A stretch of 64,000 bases of DNA from Amphiura filiformis (lineage: Eukaryota > Echinodermata > Ophiuroidea > Amphilepidida > Amphiuridae). Below the pieces are notes generated by a model. It was given only the letters and a program-made list of their open reading frames with translations, ran no database searches and was not told the DNA's origin. Of this stretch, positions 12,701 through 22,304 are shown one piece after another; the stretch's first letter is position 1, and each line of letters starts with the position of its first letter. A program made the position numbers and the translations under genes. The stretch covers positions 81,432,315 through 81,496,314 of the forward strand of contig NC_092628.1 of the NCBI RefSeq assembly GCF_039555335.1, in the 5' to 3' direction.

Positions 12701-15700
12701 AAAATGACACCCAAGAACACAAGACCGATGCACAGGAACAACTGCTACACAGGTATGTCCAATTCAAATGATGTAGGAAAAATTGGAATCATTTCAGTGA
12801 TTTAGAGAGAAAGCACATATCAACTGCTCAGTACCAGTAGTGGGCAAGTGCAATAGCTGCAATATGTATCTGCCAGATGAGTACTATATATATGTTCAAA
12901 AGGCAGCTACTGCACTTACCTACTTCTGGCATTGAGCAATCAATATCAGGAAGACACAGACAGACAAGGGTGTTTTCTGAAACTCATCCAAGCATAAGGA
13001 TTCGTTCTCCAATTGAGCAGTGGTAATTATTGCCATATTGTATGCAGGCTAGCAGACGGAGTGTTTCTAAAATTGTGATCAGGTTGTGATCATAATGTGA
13101 ACCTTTATGTGGAAAAATTAAAATAAGTTGAGGGATGCAATGATGATAACACAACATTTTCTCAATGCCATTCCCTTTGCTGAAAGCAATTTTGATGTTG
13201 GTTACAATTTTCAGAAGTTTGTATATGTATGGAAATGTCTCAATTGTAACATTTGTTCTTGTTTTTGAGAAACACCCTGTATTACTGATGTTAGTCGTAA
13301 TGATGTAGCTGTGTAATGCTGATAGAGATCTTAATGAAGTAGCTATCTATTGCTGATCTTGATGGACATGATGTACCAGCTTTCTATAACTGCTAATAGT
13401 GGTCTTTATAAAGTGCTAGTTACAGCTGCTATTGGTCTTGATGAAGTAGCTATCTACGGCTGATAGTGATCTTGATGTAGCAGCTATCTACTGCTGATAG
13501 TAGTTTTGATGAAATAGATGTATTGCTGATGTTGGTCTTGATGAAGCAGCTGTCTACTCCTGATAATGGTCTTAATGAAATAGCTAGCTACTGCTGATAA
13601 TGGTCTTGATGGAGTAGCTATCTACTGCTGATATTGGTCTTGATGAAGTAGCTATCTACTGCTGACATTGGTATTGTTGAAGTAGCTATCTACTGCTGAT
13701 ATTGGTCTTGAAGAAGTAGCTATAGCTATCTACTGCTGACATGATTGGTATTGTTGAAGTAGCCATCTACTGCTGATAGTGGTCTTGGTGAAATAGCCAT
13801 CTACTGCTGATAGTGGTCTTGACGAAGTAGCTATCTACTGCTGACATTGGTATTGTTGAAGTAGCTATCTACTGCTGATATTGGTCTTGAAGAAGTAGCT
13901 ATAGCTATCTACTGCTGACATGATTGGTATTGTTGAAGTAGCCATCTACTGCTGATAGTGGTCTTGGTGAAATAGCCATCTACTGCTGATAGTGGTCTTG
14001 ACGAAGTAGCTATCTACTGCTGATATTGGTCTCGATCTACTTTTAATACTGATTTACAATAATATGGGAATGTCGTCAGGTATACATTATTTGACACACA
14101 TCCCTGGACTTGTAGCTGTGAATTTAAAACCCTTTCCTGCAGTCTATGTCAATCTATCAATCTCTCATTTATTTTAGGTTAGCCATCATGCAAGCTGACC
14201 AAGCAGCTGCTAGAGAACGTGTTGATCGTGTCCATGAAATGGAGGAAGAACTCTGCGGGAAATCCGACCCCTTCAAGGAACATGTCAAGGATATCATTTT
14301 GAATGTACAGGAGCAAATGCTAATGAATAGATTCCACGGAAAAAGGGTAAGCTATTGCATTAAATGTTATCTGTGCATGCTCAGATAGTGAGAACCAATC
14401 AGAGCAAATATTAAAAAAATGGGAACCATGCATTGAATGTATATGAAGAGCTTTGTTGCAAAACCCCTTACATCCACTTGCCCAATCACTGATATAAGGG
14501 GGTTTTCAACGAAAGCAGTTTTTGGTGGGATGCTCATCCTACCCAAGCATCGCGTATTTAGAGTCACTAGCAAGTAAAAACATTGGTGTTCCATTTTTGT
14601 CTAGCTCATACTTAAATTAACTAGTCTAATAGTCCTGCCGGACCAGCATTGTTGAATATATACTGCCCTGAAGGCAAAATCCATTGCCAAGGAAAATTGT
14701 CTCCAGTCGTGTCTCAAAAAGATGCATGGAAAAGACAAATCAATGTAATGTCTTAAGTTTAAACCAAACAAAATCTTATCTGTAATGATTGCAGATGACT
14801 TCACATACTTGTAATCATCTTCTTTTACTTTACGCACTTAATAGATTATGTTTAGACAGCCTTCACGGAGGGAGTATGACCAGGAATATTATGAAGCTGA
14901 AAGTCCACAAGATCGTAAACTACGGGAAGCACGAATGAAATCCAGGCGACATATCAATGTCATTGTAACGTAAGTCAAGCTGAAAATGAATGCCCACGCT
15001 CCTGTCATGAAACCATGACAAAGTGCCCACAGGGAGGTTACTGGACGCAAACTGAACCCAGCGGGTCTATGTAATTTCACATACTTTCACAAACACTGTT
15101 TGTTCATTTGAAATTCTCACTGTAAGCAACTCCAGCTATCCTACTGTGCTAGCCACAGTTACAAGCTTGTCTTAAGGAAGCTTGGATGAGAGTTCAAAGA
15201 TCTTAGTTGCAGGGGCGTAGCAAGAGCATCACGGGCCCATGGACAAGGAGCAGTCCGGGCCCTTTTAACCAGTGCGGGATTTACCTTATAGGGGCCCTCG
15301 GCCAGGCCAAAATTTGGAGGCCCCGAACTCACGTGCCGAGGAGGGCATGTGCACTCAAGTCAGTGGCCAAGTTTTGGTTTACGTATAATATAGAGGGGAA
15401 CTAACATGTTTTGATCGGATGTTACTAGGACATTTGCGTGTAAAGCATGCGAAAAATTCAATTTCAGACTATTTTAGCCCCAGATCAACATGAATTTTGC
15501 TATTTAGATGCGGAAATTTTACAAGTTGGCCAAAAAACATGCAGTTATTGGGGACAAAAGAAAGATGCATAGGGCAATTTTGGGGGGCCTGGACCCAGGC
15601 CCATCACCCAATGGTAAATCCGGCCCTGCTCTCTCCATTATCAGACCTTATTTCATTTTCGCTTTTGTGCTCGGGGGCCCCTGAACCCTCAGGCCCATGG

Positions 15701-15952
15701 ACTTCATCCACCCTGTCCCCCCGCTTGCTACGCCCCTGCTTAGTTGCTGGTGATCACTTTATTATTCCATGAACTTTATGTATGCCAAATACTAGTGCCT
15801 TTTTGTTAAGTCATAGATAAACAAATAAGGTGCTTTAAGTGTTTCTGTTTCAGTGTTGTAGAGAATTTTTTAATCTTTAGAAACACAGTCTTAAAATATG
15901 TTAAGGTTTTAATATTAGACCATATTTCTGTTTTTCTTTCAGTGAGTATTGA
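630..15952 (+). CDS. Coiled-coil-like protein, 11-exon gene, unrecognised
   Basis: I rebuilt this gene by joining exons 630-794, 1566-1693, 8168-8285, 8762-8932, 10894-11001, 11735-11845, 12181-12324, 12670-12752, 14178-14346, 14845-14969 and 15943-15952. Every junction has AG/GT borders and the phases are compatible throughout. The sum is 1,332 bp, 443 residues plus stop. The protein begins MWVFGADSDSEYVEYEDEL and ends in HINVIVTEY. It is highly charged (EEERERR, EENEKRRR, ARERVDR) with heptad-like stretches and no signal peptide or membrane segment, so a soluble structural or scaffolding protein is likely; that is inference. Cilium-associated coiled-coil proteins look similar in composition, but I cannot place it in a family. 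It converges on APC. Introns 1, 2 and 8 contain the same 34-bp minisatellite. If the last donor were not used, translation would stop two bases after it with nearly the same C-terminus. Confidence 0.8.
795..1565 (+). other. Intron 1 of the coiled-coil gene
   Basis: This intron carries the first small array of the 34-bp minisatellite at about 966-1296, and ends in a pyrimidine-rich tract followed by TATAG. I see no other element in it. Confidence 0.7.
966..1296 (+). repeat. 34-bp minisatellite, array A (intron 1)
   Basis: These are degenerate copies of the unit that begins GATAGTGGTCTTGATGAAG, in the same orientation as the arrays in introns 2 and 8. A composite block containing TATAATACTGCTGTTATAAG occurs twice about 105 bp apart (near 1015 and 1120), so several units were copied together. 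Confidence 0.9.
1566..1693 (+). CDS. Exon 2 of the coiled-coil gene
   Basis: The acceptor TTCTATAG precedes codons for RTSLGNWTRVEFRGREMDFD, continuing to LTLAAVD. The exon is 128 bp and ends GACGG|GTAAGT with two bases left over, which the T at the start of exon 3 completes to a Gly codon. The internal ATG at 1614 could serve as a start in an alternative transcript. Confidence 0.75.
1964..2079. repeat. 116-bp fold-back repeat
   Basis: The left end TGCAGATCCGTC and right end GACGGATCTGCA are inverted copies. Further inside, CGCTTTTCCAA is opposed by TTGAAAAGCG. The fold-back structure suggests a miniature inverted-repeat element. No target duplication is evident. Confidence 0.7.
2545..2916. 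mobile_element. 372-bp MITE-like element with TA target duplication
   Basis: The left end CCCAGCAAACACAAAACG and right end CGTTTTGTGTTTGCTGGG are perfect inverted repeats. TA lies immediately outside both ends (2543-2544 and 2917-2918). Removing the element and one TA restores the minisatellite motif GAAGTAGCT. The interior is also largely self-complementary and rich in AACGTTTT. A TA duplication suggests mobilisation by a Tc1/mariner-type transposase. There is no coding capacity. Confidence 0.92.
6053..6631. mobile_element. 579-bp non-autonomous element with TA target duplication
   Basis: The ends CCGTAAAATGGGGTAACTT and AAGTTACCCCATTTTACGG are 19-bp inverted repeats flanked by TA on both sides (6051-6052 and 6632-6633). 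Without the insert the flanks join as GAAGTAGCTATCTAATGCAG, a normal minisatellite junction. The interior is AT-rich with no open frame. A Tc1/mariner-type origin is inferred from the TA duplication. Confidence 0.92.
8168..8285 (+). CDS. Exon 3 of the coiled-coil gene
   Basis: This exon follows acceptor GTACAG and encodes AMELEQMRRTKHEEREREMA, then VRLYSPINRELVRLIAF. It ends in phase 0 at GTG|GTAAAT. The composition is helix-forming and charged. Confidence 0.8.
8286..8761 (+). other. Intron 3 of the coiled-coil gene
   Basis: This is AT-rich sequence of about 480 bp. I see no repeat family member or other feature in it. Confidence 0.6.
8762..8932 (+). CDS. Exon 4 of the coiled-coil gene
   Basis: The acceptor GCAACAG precedes 57 codons beginning DEEKKEKRAYHVLVETEKES and containing MEEERERRVQLLEDL. 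The exon ends GATAAG|GTATAG in phase 0. It is strongly charged and probably coiled coil. Confidence 0.85.
8980..9188. mobile_element. Truncated CTATTCCAG-family fold-back element
   Basis: The left end GGCTATTCCAGTTGAAATCC and the internal CTGTGGAAGATT and CCACAGAGGGAG motifs match the longer copy at 51,973-52,242, including the shared TATGGCTTTACCTATATCTT. The right terminus is missing; the copy breaks off near a G-homopolymer at about 9,196. Confidence 0.8.
9539..10251. mobile_element. Large fold-back element, about 710 bp
   Basis: Left arm 9539-9698 and right arm 10091-10251 are inverted, diverged copies about 160 bp long; both contain TATCTCGAGAT and GTGGCACAATTGTGAT or their complement. 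A second perfect hairpin (GTTGATGCGTCTAATGCA and its complement) lies within the centre at 10036-10086. There is no coding capacity, so this looks like a non-autonomous DNA transposon. Confidence 0.85.
10894..11001 (+). CDS. Exon 5 of the coiled-coil gene
   Basis: The acceptor ATATACAG precedes 36 codons reading CTNDMDLQAVLKGLSKTHKV and then MQAFQFELMGAITDLE. The donor is GAG|GTAAGC, phase 0. Confidence 0.85.
11002..11734 (+). other. Intron 5 of the coiled-coil gene
   Basis: A block from about 11,240 to 11,585 begins GGCATAGAACCTGGGGTGG and ends with an approximate complement (CAAAAAGAAATCTATGCC), so it may be a decayed fold-back element. The remainder shows nothing. Confidence 0.45.
11735..11845 (+). 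CDS. Exon 6 of the coiled-coil gene
   Basis: The acceptor ATAATAG precedes 37 codons beginning EVSHEESHAVDDLYLELKDD and ending LLMKFHMA. The donor is GCT|GTAAGA, phase 0. Confidence 0.85.
11936..12050. repeat. 115-bp fold-back repeat in intron 6
   Basis: ATTACCAAATAGGATGCAAC on the left is opposed by GTTGCACCCTATTTGGTAAT on the right. The loop carries CAACCCTAACCCTAAA, a short telomere-like stretch. A G-homopolymer follows at about 12,062. It is probably a miniature element. Confidence 0.75.
12181..12324 (+). CDS. Exon 7 of the coiled-coil gene
   Basis: The acceptor CTGTTTCTAG precedes 48 codons beginning EENEKRRRMADARAIYTGRK and ending EELTRMFAGVI. The donor is ATT|GTAAGT, phase 0. Confidence 0.87.
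12406..12486. mobile_element. Half copy of the TACCATAAAGAT element
   Basis: TACCATAAAGATCTGCCTAA and the following GGCTCCCTTGACATAA match, in reverse orientation, the right half of the element at 24,658-24,836. Only one terminus is present, so the copy is truncated. Confidence 0.75.
12670..12752 (+). CDS. Exon 8 of the coiled-coil gene
   Basis: The acceptor AACTCTAG precedes QEVTQKEYVMENDTQEHKTD and AQEQLLH. The exon ends with AG of a split Arg codon before GTATGT. Confidence 0.85.
12753..14177 (+). other. Intron 8 of the coiled-coil gene
   Basis: The second half holds minisatellite array C. The first 520 bp shows no recognisable element. Confidence 0.65.
13280..14035 (+). repeat. 34-bp minisatellite, array C (intron 8)
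   Basis: Units of the same 34-bp family as in introns 1 and 2, in the same orientation. A composite block containing TGACATGATTGGTATTGTTG occurs twice, near 13,737 and 13,917, with nearly identical neighbours, so multi-unit duplication has happened here too. Confidence 0.95.
14178..14346 (+). CDS. Exon 9 of the coiled-coil gene
   Basis: The acceptor ATTTTAG precedes the G that completes the Arg codon, then LAIMQADQAAARERVDRVHE, MEEELCGKSDPFKEHVKDII and MNRFHGKR. The donor is AGG|GTAAGC, phase 0. Confidence 0.88.
14845..14969 (+). CDS. Exon 10 of the coiled-coil gene
   Basis: The acceptor TTAATAG precedes IMFRQPSRREYDQEYYEAES and MKSRRHINVIV. The donor after AC is GTAAGT. Reading through the donor would give Thr and then a stop, so either form yields almost the same C-terminus. 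Confidence 0.8.
15210..15738. mobile_element. Non-autonomous hAT element, 529 bp, 8-bp target duplication
   Basis: The termini CAGGGGCGTAGCAAG and CTTGCTACGCCCCTG are perfect inverted repeats. CTTAGTTG is repeated directly outside each end (15202-15209 and 15739-15746). An 8-bp duplication and CAGGGGCGTAGC ends are typical of the hAT superfamily. No transposase is present. Confidence 0.92.
15270..15628. mobile_element. Nested hAT-like element inside the outer hAT
   Basis: CAGTGCGGGATTTACC at the left and GGTAAATCCGGCCCTG at the right form imperfect inverted termini resembling another common hAT end. No 8-bp duplication is recognisable, so the insertion is old or the ends are part of a longer palindrome. 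Confidence 0.6.
15943..15952 (+). CDS. Exon 11 (terminal) of the coiled-coil gene
   Basis: The acceptor TTTCTTTCAG precedes T, which completes the Thr codon, then GAG TAT TGA. The 3' untranslated region follows. Confidence 0.6.
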
Positions 15953-16354
15953 AGAGATTTTACCATGGATGCAACCAATTGGCAGCAATTTTGATTCTAT
16001 TCTTTGATTTGACAACAAACATTTCAAAGCATTTTACTATTTTATTACAACTATGGGATAAATCAAACAAGTTGATACTACTTCATTTGCTACTTTTTTG
16101 ATAAGGGTATCACAAACTTTGACTTTTTTCTACTTTTTTTAAACTTAATTTTTTCATAACAGTAGAAAGAGTGCAACAAAATGACAGAACAACTACAATG
16201 ATTTTTAGATTCATAAACTTTGTTTTTTTAATAATCAATGTTGGAATACAACAATAGCAATACACCGATAGATAAATTACTATTCAGCATAACTTTGATG
16301 CAATACTAACTGTATTCATAAATATTTATTACATGGAATACACTTGAACACATG

Positions 16355-16360
16355 AATAAA
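16355..16360 (+). terminator. Candidate polyadenylation signal
   Basis: AATAAA lies about 400 bp past the stop of the coiled-coil gene. The hexamer is common in AT-rich DNA, so this is only a candidate. Confidence 0.3.
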
Positions 16361-16744
16361 CCGAGGGTGCATTATAAATACAGCTTATATCATACATTTC
16401 TTTATAATACAGTACTGAGTATACAAAATATCTTACAGTAGCAAATTTTTCTCTGTACAGTATGTTAAAGAGTTGACCTTATATAGCACCCTTGGGTCAT
16501 AGGTCACTTCTATATAAAGTTGCCGTTTCACTTTCAACTTGGGGATTTTTTGAAGCATGCGTATAGAAAACGTTTGTGCATTCTAATAAATTAACATAAT
16601 AAGAATTTAAGAAAGTCATCAACAATAAAGAATATTATACACGGTTTCTGAAAACATGATGTCCAATAACATGGCTCCATATATCCACAATAAATAGTTT
16701 TATATATACAAGTGTGGATTTGTATAGTACACAATGACTAGACA

Positions 16745-16960
16745 TATAACTCACCCCCCTGCTCTGGGGTACAGACACGTTTCACTTATATCGGTACACA
16801 ATCCAGCAGTACCATACAACTTACCCCCCTGCTCTGGGGTACAGACACGTTTCACTTATATTGATACACAATCCAGCAGTACCATACAACTTACCCCCCT
16901 GCTCTGGGGTAAGGACAAGTTTCACTTATATATTGGTACACACAATCCAGCAGTACCAGC
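16745..16960. repeat. Three-copy 70-bp tandem repeat
   Basis: CCCCCTGCTCTGGGGTA recurs at a 70-bp period (GCTCTGGGGT at 16761, 16831 and 16901), each followed by CAC[GA]TTTCACTTATAT-type sequence and ACAATCCAGCAGTACCA. The third copy has drifted. Confidence 0.9.
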
Positions 16961-17384
16961 AGGCTTCATCACATTTCACACATTATACAATAACGAACCA
17001 AAACAGGTCCCATTACATTTCTTAGACATAGCAGGCAAATTAACAAACTGTAAGATATATCTTCCAGGGTGGTGTGATTTTGCAAACTGCAGAGCAGGTT
17101 GTTACAGCAAGAGACCATTCCCGGTGATATATCCGACTGTTTGTGAATTTTCCTGATTGTCTACATATATGTGATGTAATGTTCTAACTGTTGTAAACAA
17201 TTAATTTAACATATTTTTACATTACAAGGCAGTGCAAAATACGTTGGGTTCCTTTAAAATACACTCACCCAGAATACAAGTGTCGCTGGTGAGGATTTGA
17301 CCTTCAAAATGCCATTCCCTTAATTCAAACATATGTATAAAACATTAAAAGCGTAATAACCAATGCAGTATTAATTAATTAAGT

Positions 17385-17455
17385 AATTGTTAATGTACTT
17401 GTGAATGATGCTTAACCATCAACTATCAGGATGTCAAGACTTTTGACAGCCTGGT
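17385..17455. repeat. 71-bp repeat, copy 1
   Basis: This 71-bp stretch matches 19,274-19,344 at 70 of 71 positions in direct orientation. It contains the short hairpin GTCAAGACTTTTGAC. The flanks of the two copies do not match. Confidence 0.9.
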
Positions 17456-17896
17456 TTATTCCACTCATGCAGCATACAATACAAACAGTAGTGCAAGTTA
17501 CTTGCCTACTACAATATCAACAATATGAAAAAAAAAAAGCCTTCCACTTTCTGGCTCAGCGTACTTCATTTCTTATGGAATAATACGTCATGAACACAAT
17601 TGTTAAGTATATCTTGTTTGACAACTGGTAAAGTTACTGCTGGCTTTTGTAAGAGCTTGCAATTGTTAATCCATTTGAAATTAACACCCCACTGAAGAAG
17701 ACTTTTTAAATCTGACTGAATTCAACATTTTGTATAATTCCACATTCTACAATTTTCATCCATAATAAAAAGTGGAAATGTTTGGAAAATTTGAAAGAGA
17801 CTTCTCTCAATTGAGACCAAATTGTGTAGAAATCAACCGCATTTCAAAAATTTCCAGAAGTTTAATCTGGAATTTAGCATATAACTATAATCTATA

Positions 17897-18020
17897 TATC
17901 TACCTCCAGTCACCAGCACTAGCTTTGAACTCAAGTTCAGGGTGTTCTACCTTAGCTTTGTATTACTTGTTGCGTGTACATACTTTAATGCACGCTAGTG
18001 CCGGTGATTGGAGGTAGATA
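17897..18020. repeat. 124-bp fold-back repeat
   Basis: TATCTACCTCCAGTCACC on the left is opposed by GGTGATTGGAGGTAGATA on the right, and the pairing continues inward (AGCACTAGC against GCTAGTGCC). It is probably a miniature element. Confidence 0.8.
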
Positions 18021-19273
18021 CATAGGCTATAGCACACTGAATAAACATAATAAGGTGTAGCTGTAAATGAGGTGGTAGTAAAGTTTTCCGAGGGGGATTT
18101 TAAATGGACTAACCCAATTAATGCAACACTCCCATCAAGTAAACCATGCTTTAGAATGGGCTCTATACAAATATAACTTCCCTCTAGAAGTGACATACTT
18201 GTAAACAGACAGTCAGAAATAGGGTTTAAGTCCAAATCTGTAATCATGTACATGGAAAGGTGCATGGAACAGTATTCAAATAGTAAAATAATTGGGAGAT
18301 TTGAATAATCTAGAAGGTCTAAATGCATCACAATTGATAGATACTGGACCAGTGGAAGAAGTTTTTTTTTAATTATTAATTTATTATAATTTGCTGTTCT
18401 TACGTTGGACTTCAAAAATAGGGACTTTCCAGATCATTTACCTTGGGAACTTGATAAATAGGCACAGACCCAATTAAATGGAACAGTTGGCAGGTATGCA
18501 CAAATTTACTTCTTGAAATGTAGAAATCTTTAAATGTAAACCATCATCTACTCAACCCCTTTTCAAGTTTTAATGTATAAATATATTTACAAAAAATATA
18601 AATACAACATGTTCAACAATCATTTGCACTTGTAAACAAAGTTTATCAAATCGTTTCATAATTGCCACTCTTCCCTGAAAACTCTCCTGTTTCATTTGAT
18701 TTTATTACAAAACCTAGCACTTTATTCAATTGAATCAAAATGAACAACAAAATGTTGTATTCAGATACTGTGTGAGTAGTGGGTACTACTTGGTTGTGTC
18801 TTTGTCTAATAATACTATCAATATTACATTCACTGTCCAAAAGTAGTTTTGCAGAAATAACTTTCAAGCTCGCAGTTGGCGCATTCTGGTTGGATCAACA
18901 ATTGAAACACATTTTAGTATGTGTCAAAATGATGGTTTTCCGGTTGATTTTAACATTCAAATATAAAAACATGGTACTATTAAATAAATACAAAACATCA
19001 TGATAAATACTTCATCATTTCCTTTCAAAGCATTCTATCCTTGGCACTGCACAAGCAGCTCCAATATATCATGTCAGATTTTTCTTTTTTTAAAGTATTT
19101 TTCCTTAAATTAAAAATATCCTGCAAAACATGTGACACATAATAACTGGAAAACATGGTAGAGAAAAACTGTTTCTCAAAGCTGGAAATTTGCCCACTCC
19201 TGAAAAGCTTCAGATAGTGAAACATTTTGCCTTGTTCACTCATATGACAGGCTACTGTGAATGAGGTGATTCT

Positions 19274-19344
19274 AATTGTTAATGTACTTGTGAATGATGC
19301 TTAACCATCGACTATCAGGATGTCAAGACTTTTGACAGCCTGGT
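19274..19344. repeat. 71-bp repeat, copy 2
   Basis: This is the second copy of the 71-bp sequence at 17,385-17,455, with a single A/G difference. Confidence 0.9.
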
Positions 19345-22304
19345 CCTGTCTGGATGAGCATTAAGAAAGAACACACACTTTCCACAGCATTCCTATCTTT
19401 ATTGATTGATTGATTGGGTCAGAGCAAGTCATGTGACTATCGCCACGGTCCGATAAGCTCCGACTAATAACGCATCATTCACACTACTTTTAAAGCTCTC
19501 AATCTAAATCTTTACCATGTCTCCACCAAATTTGCTGCAACTCATCCTTCATACATCTTATTAAATGAACAAAAAAGTGAAACCCTGAGCCCCAAACTAC
19601 ACCTTGCATTGCATTACTTCAGCTAAATTATCTGAAAATCTTATTATTCCTTGCAACAGCAATTACTTTATCTGAGTTGCATCTTAAAACAAATTGGAAT
19701 TCCATTTATTTCACAAGTTAGCACCAATTGAATACAAAAACTAGGTAACTAACATCATCTCATATACTCTGTCCATTCTGATGTGAGCCAAATAATGATA
19801 TATAAAACATGCATCTAGTCTGTCAATTGTACCTATAACCATTAACAGGTCATGCTGTCAGTGGAAAAACTTATGACCTGACAAACATGGCTGCATGTTC
19901 AAGTTGGACAGAGCAGACGGATGCATCATCTAATCTTAAATCATCATTTCAACATTCTCTTTTTATTAAAGTTAATATAAACAAGTGGAATACGCTTTAA
20001 ATATTCGCTGAAAAAAATGTCCCTAAAATGGGAAAGGTACATGTAAAACCAAGATTGTCAAAACAGTAATAGAAATAACAACAAAAATCCCAGAGTGTAA
20101 ACGATAACAATCACAATGTACTTACACTGAGCAATTTGGTGATTCTAATGAAAAGATGATGCTTACTGATTCCAGTTTACATTTATTTCCCCAAAGTTTA
20201 ATATATTTTAGCAACAAACACAATCAAACCTTTCATTCATTGTGCAGAAAATATACAGTTCTATTAATCCATACCAGGAGATATTTTGAAGTCTCAGTTA
20301 CATGGTTGAAAACAAGTTTTAATTCTTTTTATTCAGAATCACAAGACATACGAAAATAAGTCCCAACTTTTTTTTGTGGAGCTTTTAAGTATAAAATTAA
20401 TTGTCAAATTTCACACGACAGAAGTGAGAAAAATGACATGTATGGACATTATTACAAAGGTTCTAACAAATTCAGATTGCATTTTCAACCACCCTAGAAA
20501 GTAGTCTTTATTGTCTTTATTTTGAGTTGTTTCAAATTATAAAGAGCGGGTGAAACATTTAAAAAAAAATTATTATTATAAAGGCTTCATTTTCATATAA
20601 ATGTTGAATCAGTGAGCACCATCTTAACATTTATAATCATCCCCACATTTCTATCATCAACTGGTGATTCCCATTACTTAACAATTTCAAAGAGCCACTT
20701 CTAATCTTGTACCAACATCACAACTATAGAGAGTAAAATGTACCCCAAGAGTTCAGGTTGTGAGAATTCAGACTTTGTAACATTTGGGAAATCCACTGCA
20801 TGGAGAAAACAGTGTACCCCAATCAATTTTGAGCCAAATTCAAGGATAATTACTGGCATCTTAAAGCATGAGTATTTGTGCTTGCACATATGTAGTGCTT
20901 TTTAAGAAAATGTTTTATTCTGTGTGGTCCAGGTATGTGTTGGTGATAATCGATCATCTCTACCCCTTCTACCTGCCAATGACCAATGGGTCAACAGTGT
21001 TGATGTCAATGACTGTCGATCAGCTAATCAATAATTGTTTAGCACCGCATTCACTCTTGACGCACAGAACATATCATGGAAGAATTCAAAAATTCACTTT
21101 ATCGCACATAATCGGCACAATGCAGATCACAAACAAGACTGGGCTATGAATCGCAATTTACTGGGTGTATGGCAAATGTATCAGAAGGTACACTATAATT
21201 TCCCCTCTATGAGTGACATGCAAACATAGTTAAGTCCAAATTCCCCCCAATCTAATGGTATCGCATTGAATATACCTCATACTATCCTTAAACAAACAAC
21301 AAATCTTTGTAAGAAACTTGAACAGTTATTTGAGCTGACAGTGATGTAGCCTTTGGAACAGATGGCAGATCTGTATTGTGATGTGGGGGTTTGGTGGAGC
21401 ACGCCTCAACATGGTTCATGATGATGCATGGTGGATATGAAGTTATTATAGGTCTAGCTACCAAATTGTAACCAATTCTGATGTAAATTGTAACCGTTAC
21501 TTCAACTACAATGCCTGCAGTTCAATGGGCCTGTTCCAGCTTTCATCTACTTACACATCTTGAATCACTTTGATAAATTAATTTGGGCTACATCACTGGA
21601 TCAAGCTCTTTTCAACATGTCAGTTCCACAACTCTGAACCCTGTACTCTGAAGATGAGTTACTATACAATTCACTGACAACAACAGTACATGTTTGAGAC
21701 AATCCAATCCTGTACAATGACAATAACCACATGTTTGATATTTTGACCCATGACCTCAACACAATACTGGTCATGGCTCACTTTGCAATAGGGAGGGATG
21801 ACCAATTTTGTGTTGTGATTCATAGAATACCCATTTTCTTTTTCTACCAATACCACTGAGCTTTCATTCTAGTACAATCAAAAGTTTAATTACAAAAATT
21901 ACTGTTAAAAGTTGCATTGCTATAATAAAACTACCAATCATTGCAATATGCCTTCATGGTAGAGCCAAAATAACAATGTCATCGACAAAACATATGATGA
22001 ATACTCATCATTCAGAAATGGCCAAGATTGTGCCAAATGAAAATGAGCCTAAAGTAGGATTACAAGAAATGTAATAACTCATAATTGGTAAATGATTACG
22101 GTCAAAGTGATTGAAGGGAATGCCCTTAATGTCCAATATTGTTATGCTGGCTGTCAAGCTAGGTGTATACTATAAAATAGTGTGGCATTGGGCTATTCCA
22201 GTTGAAGTTCATACAGCCCCTATGGATGACATGACCATAAATCTTCAACACAGGGAGTGTGAATTTCAAATAGGGTTACCTAAATGGGTAACATCCATTT
22301 GAAG

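Larger units (their letters stand above)
14970..15942 (+). other. Intron 10 of the coiled-coil gene
   Basis: The intron holds a non-autonomous hAT element (15,210-15,738). The remaining sequence shows nothing, apart from a clean polypyrimidine acceptor (TTTTTCTTTCAG). Confidence 0.65.

Noticed and set aside
16734-17156. 140-residue open frame over the 70-bp tandem repeat
   Set aside because: The repeat itself creates the open frame; there is no homology and it lies in the 3' region of the coiled-coil gene.
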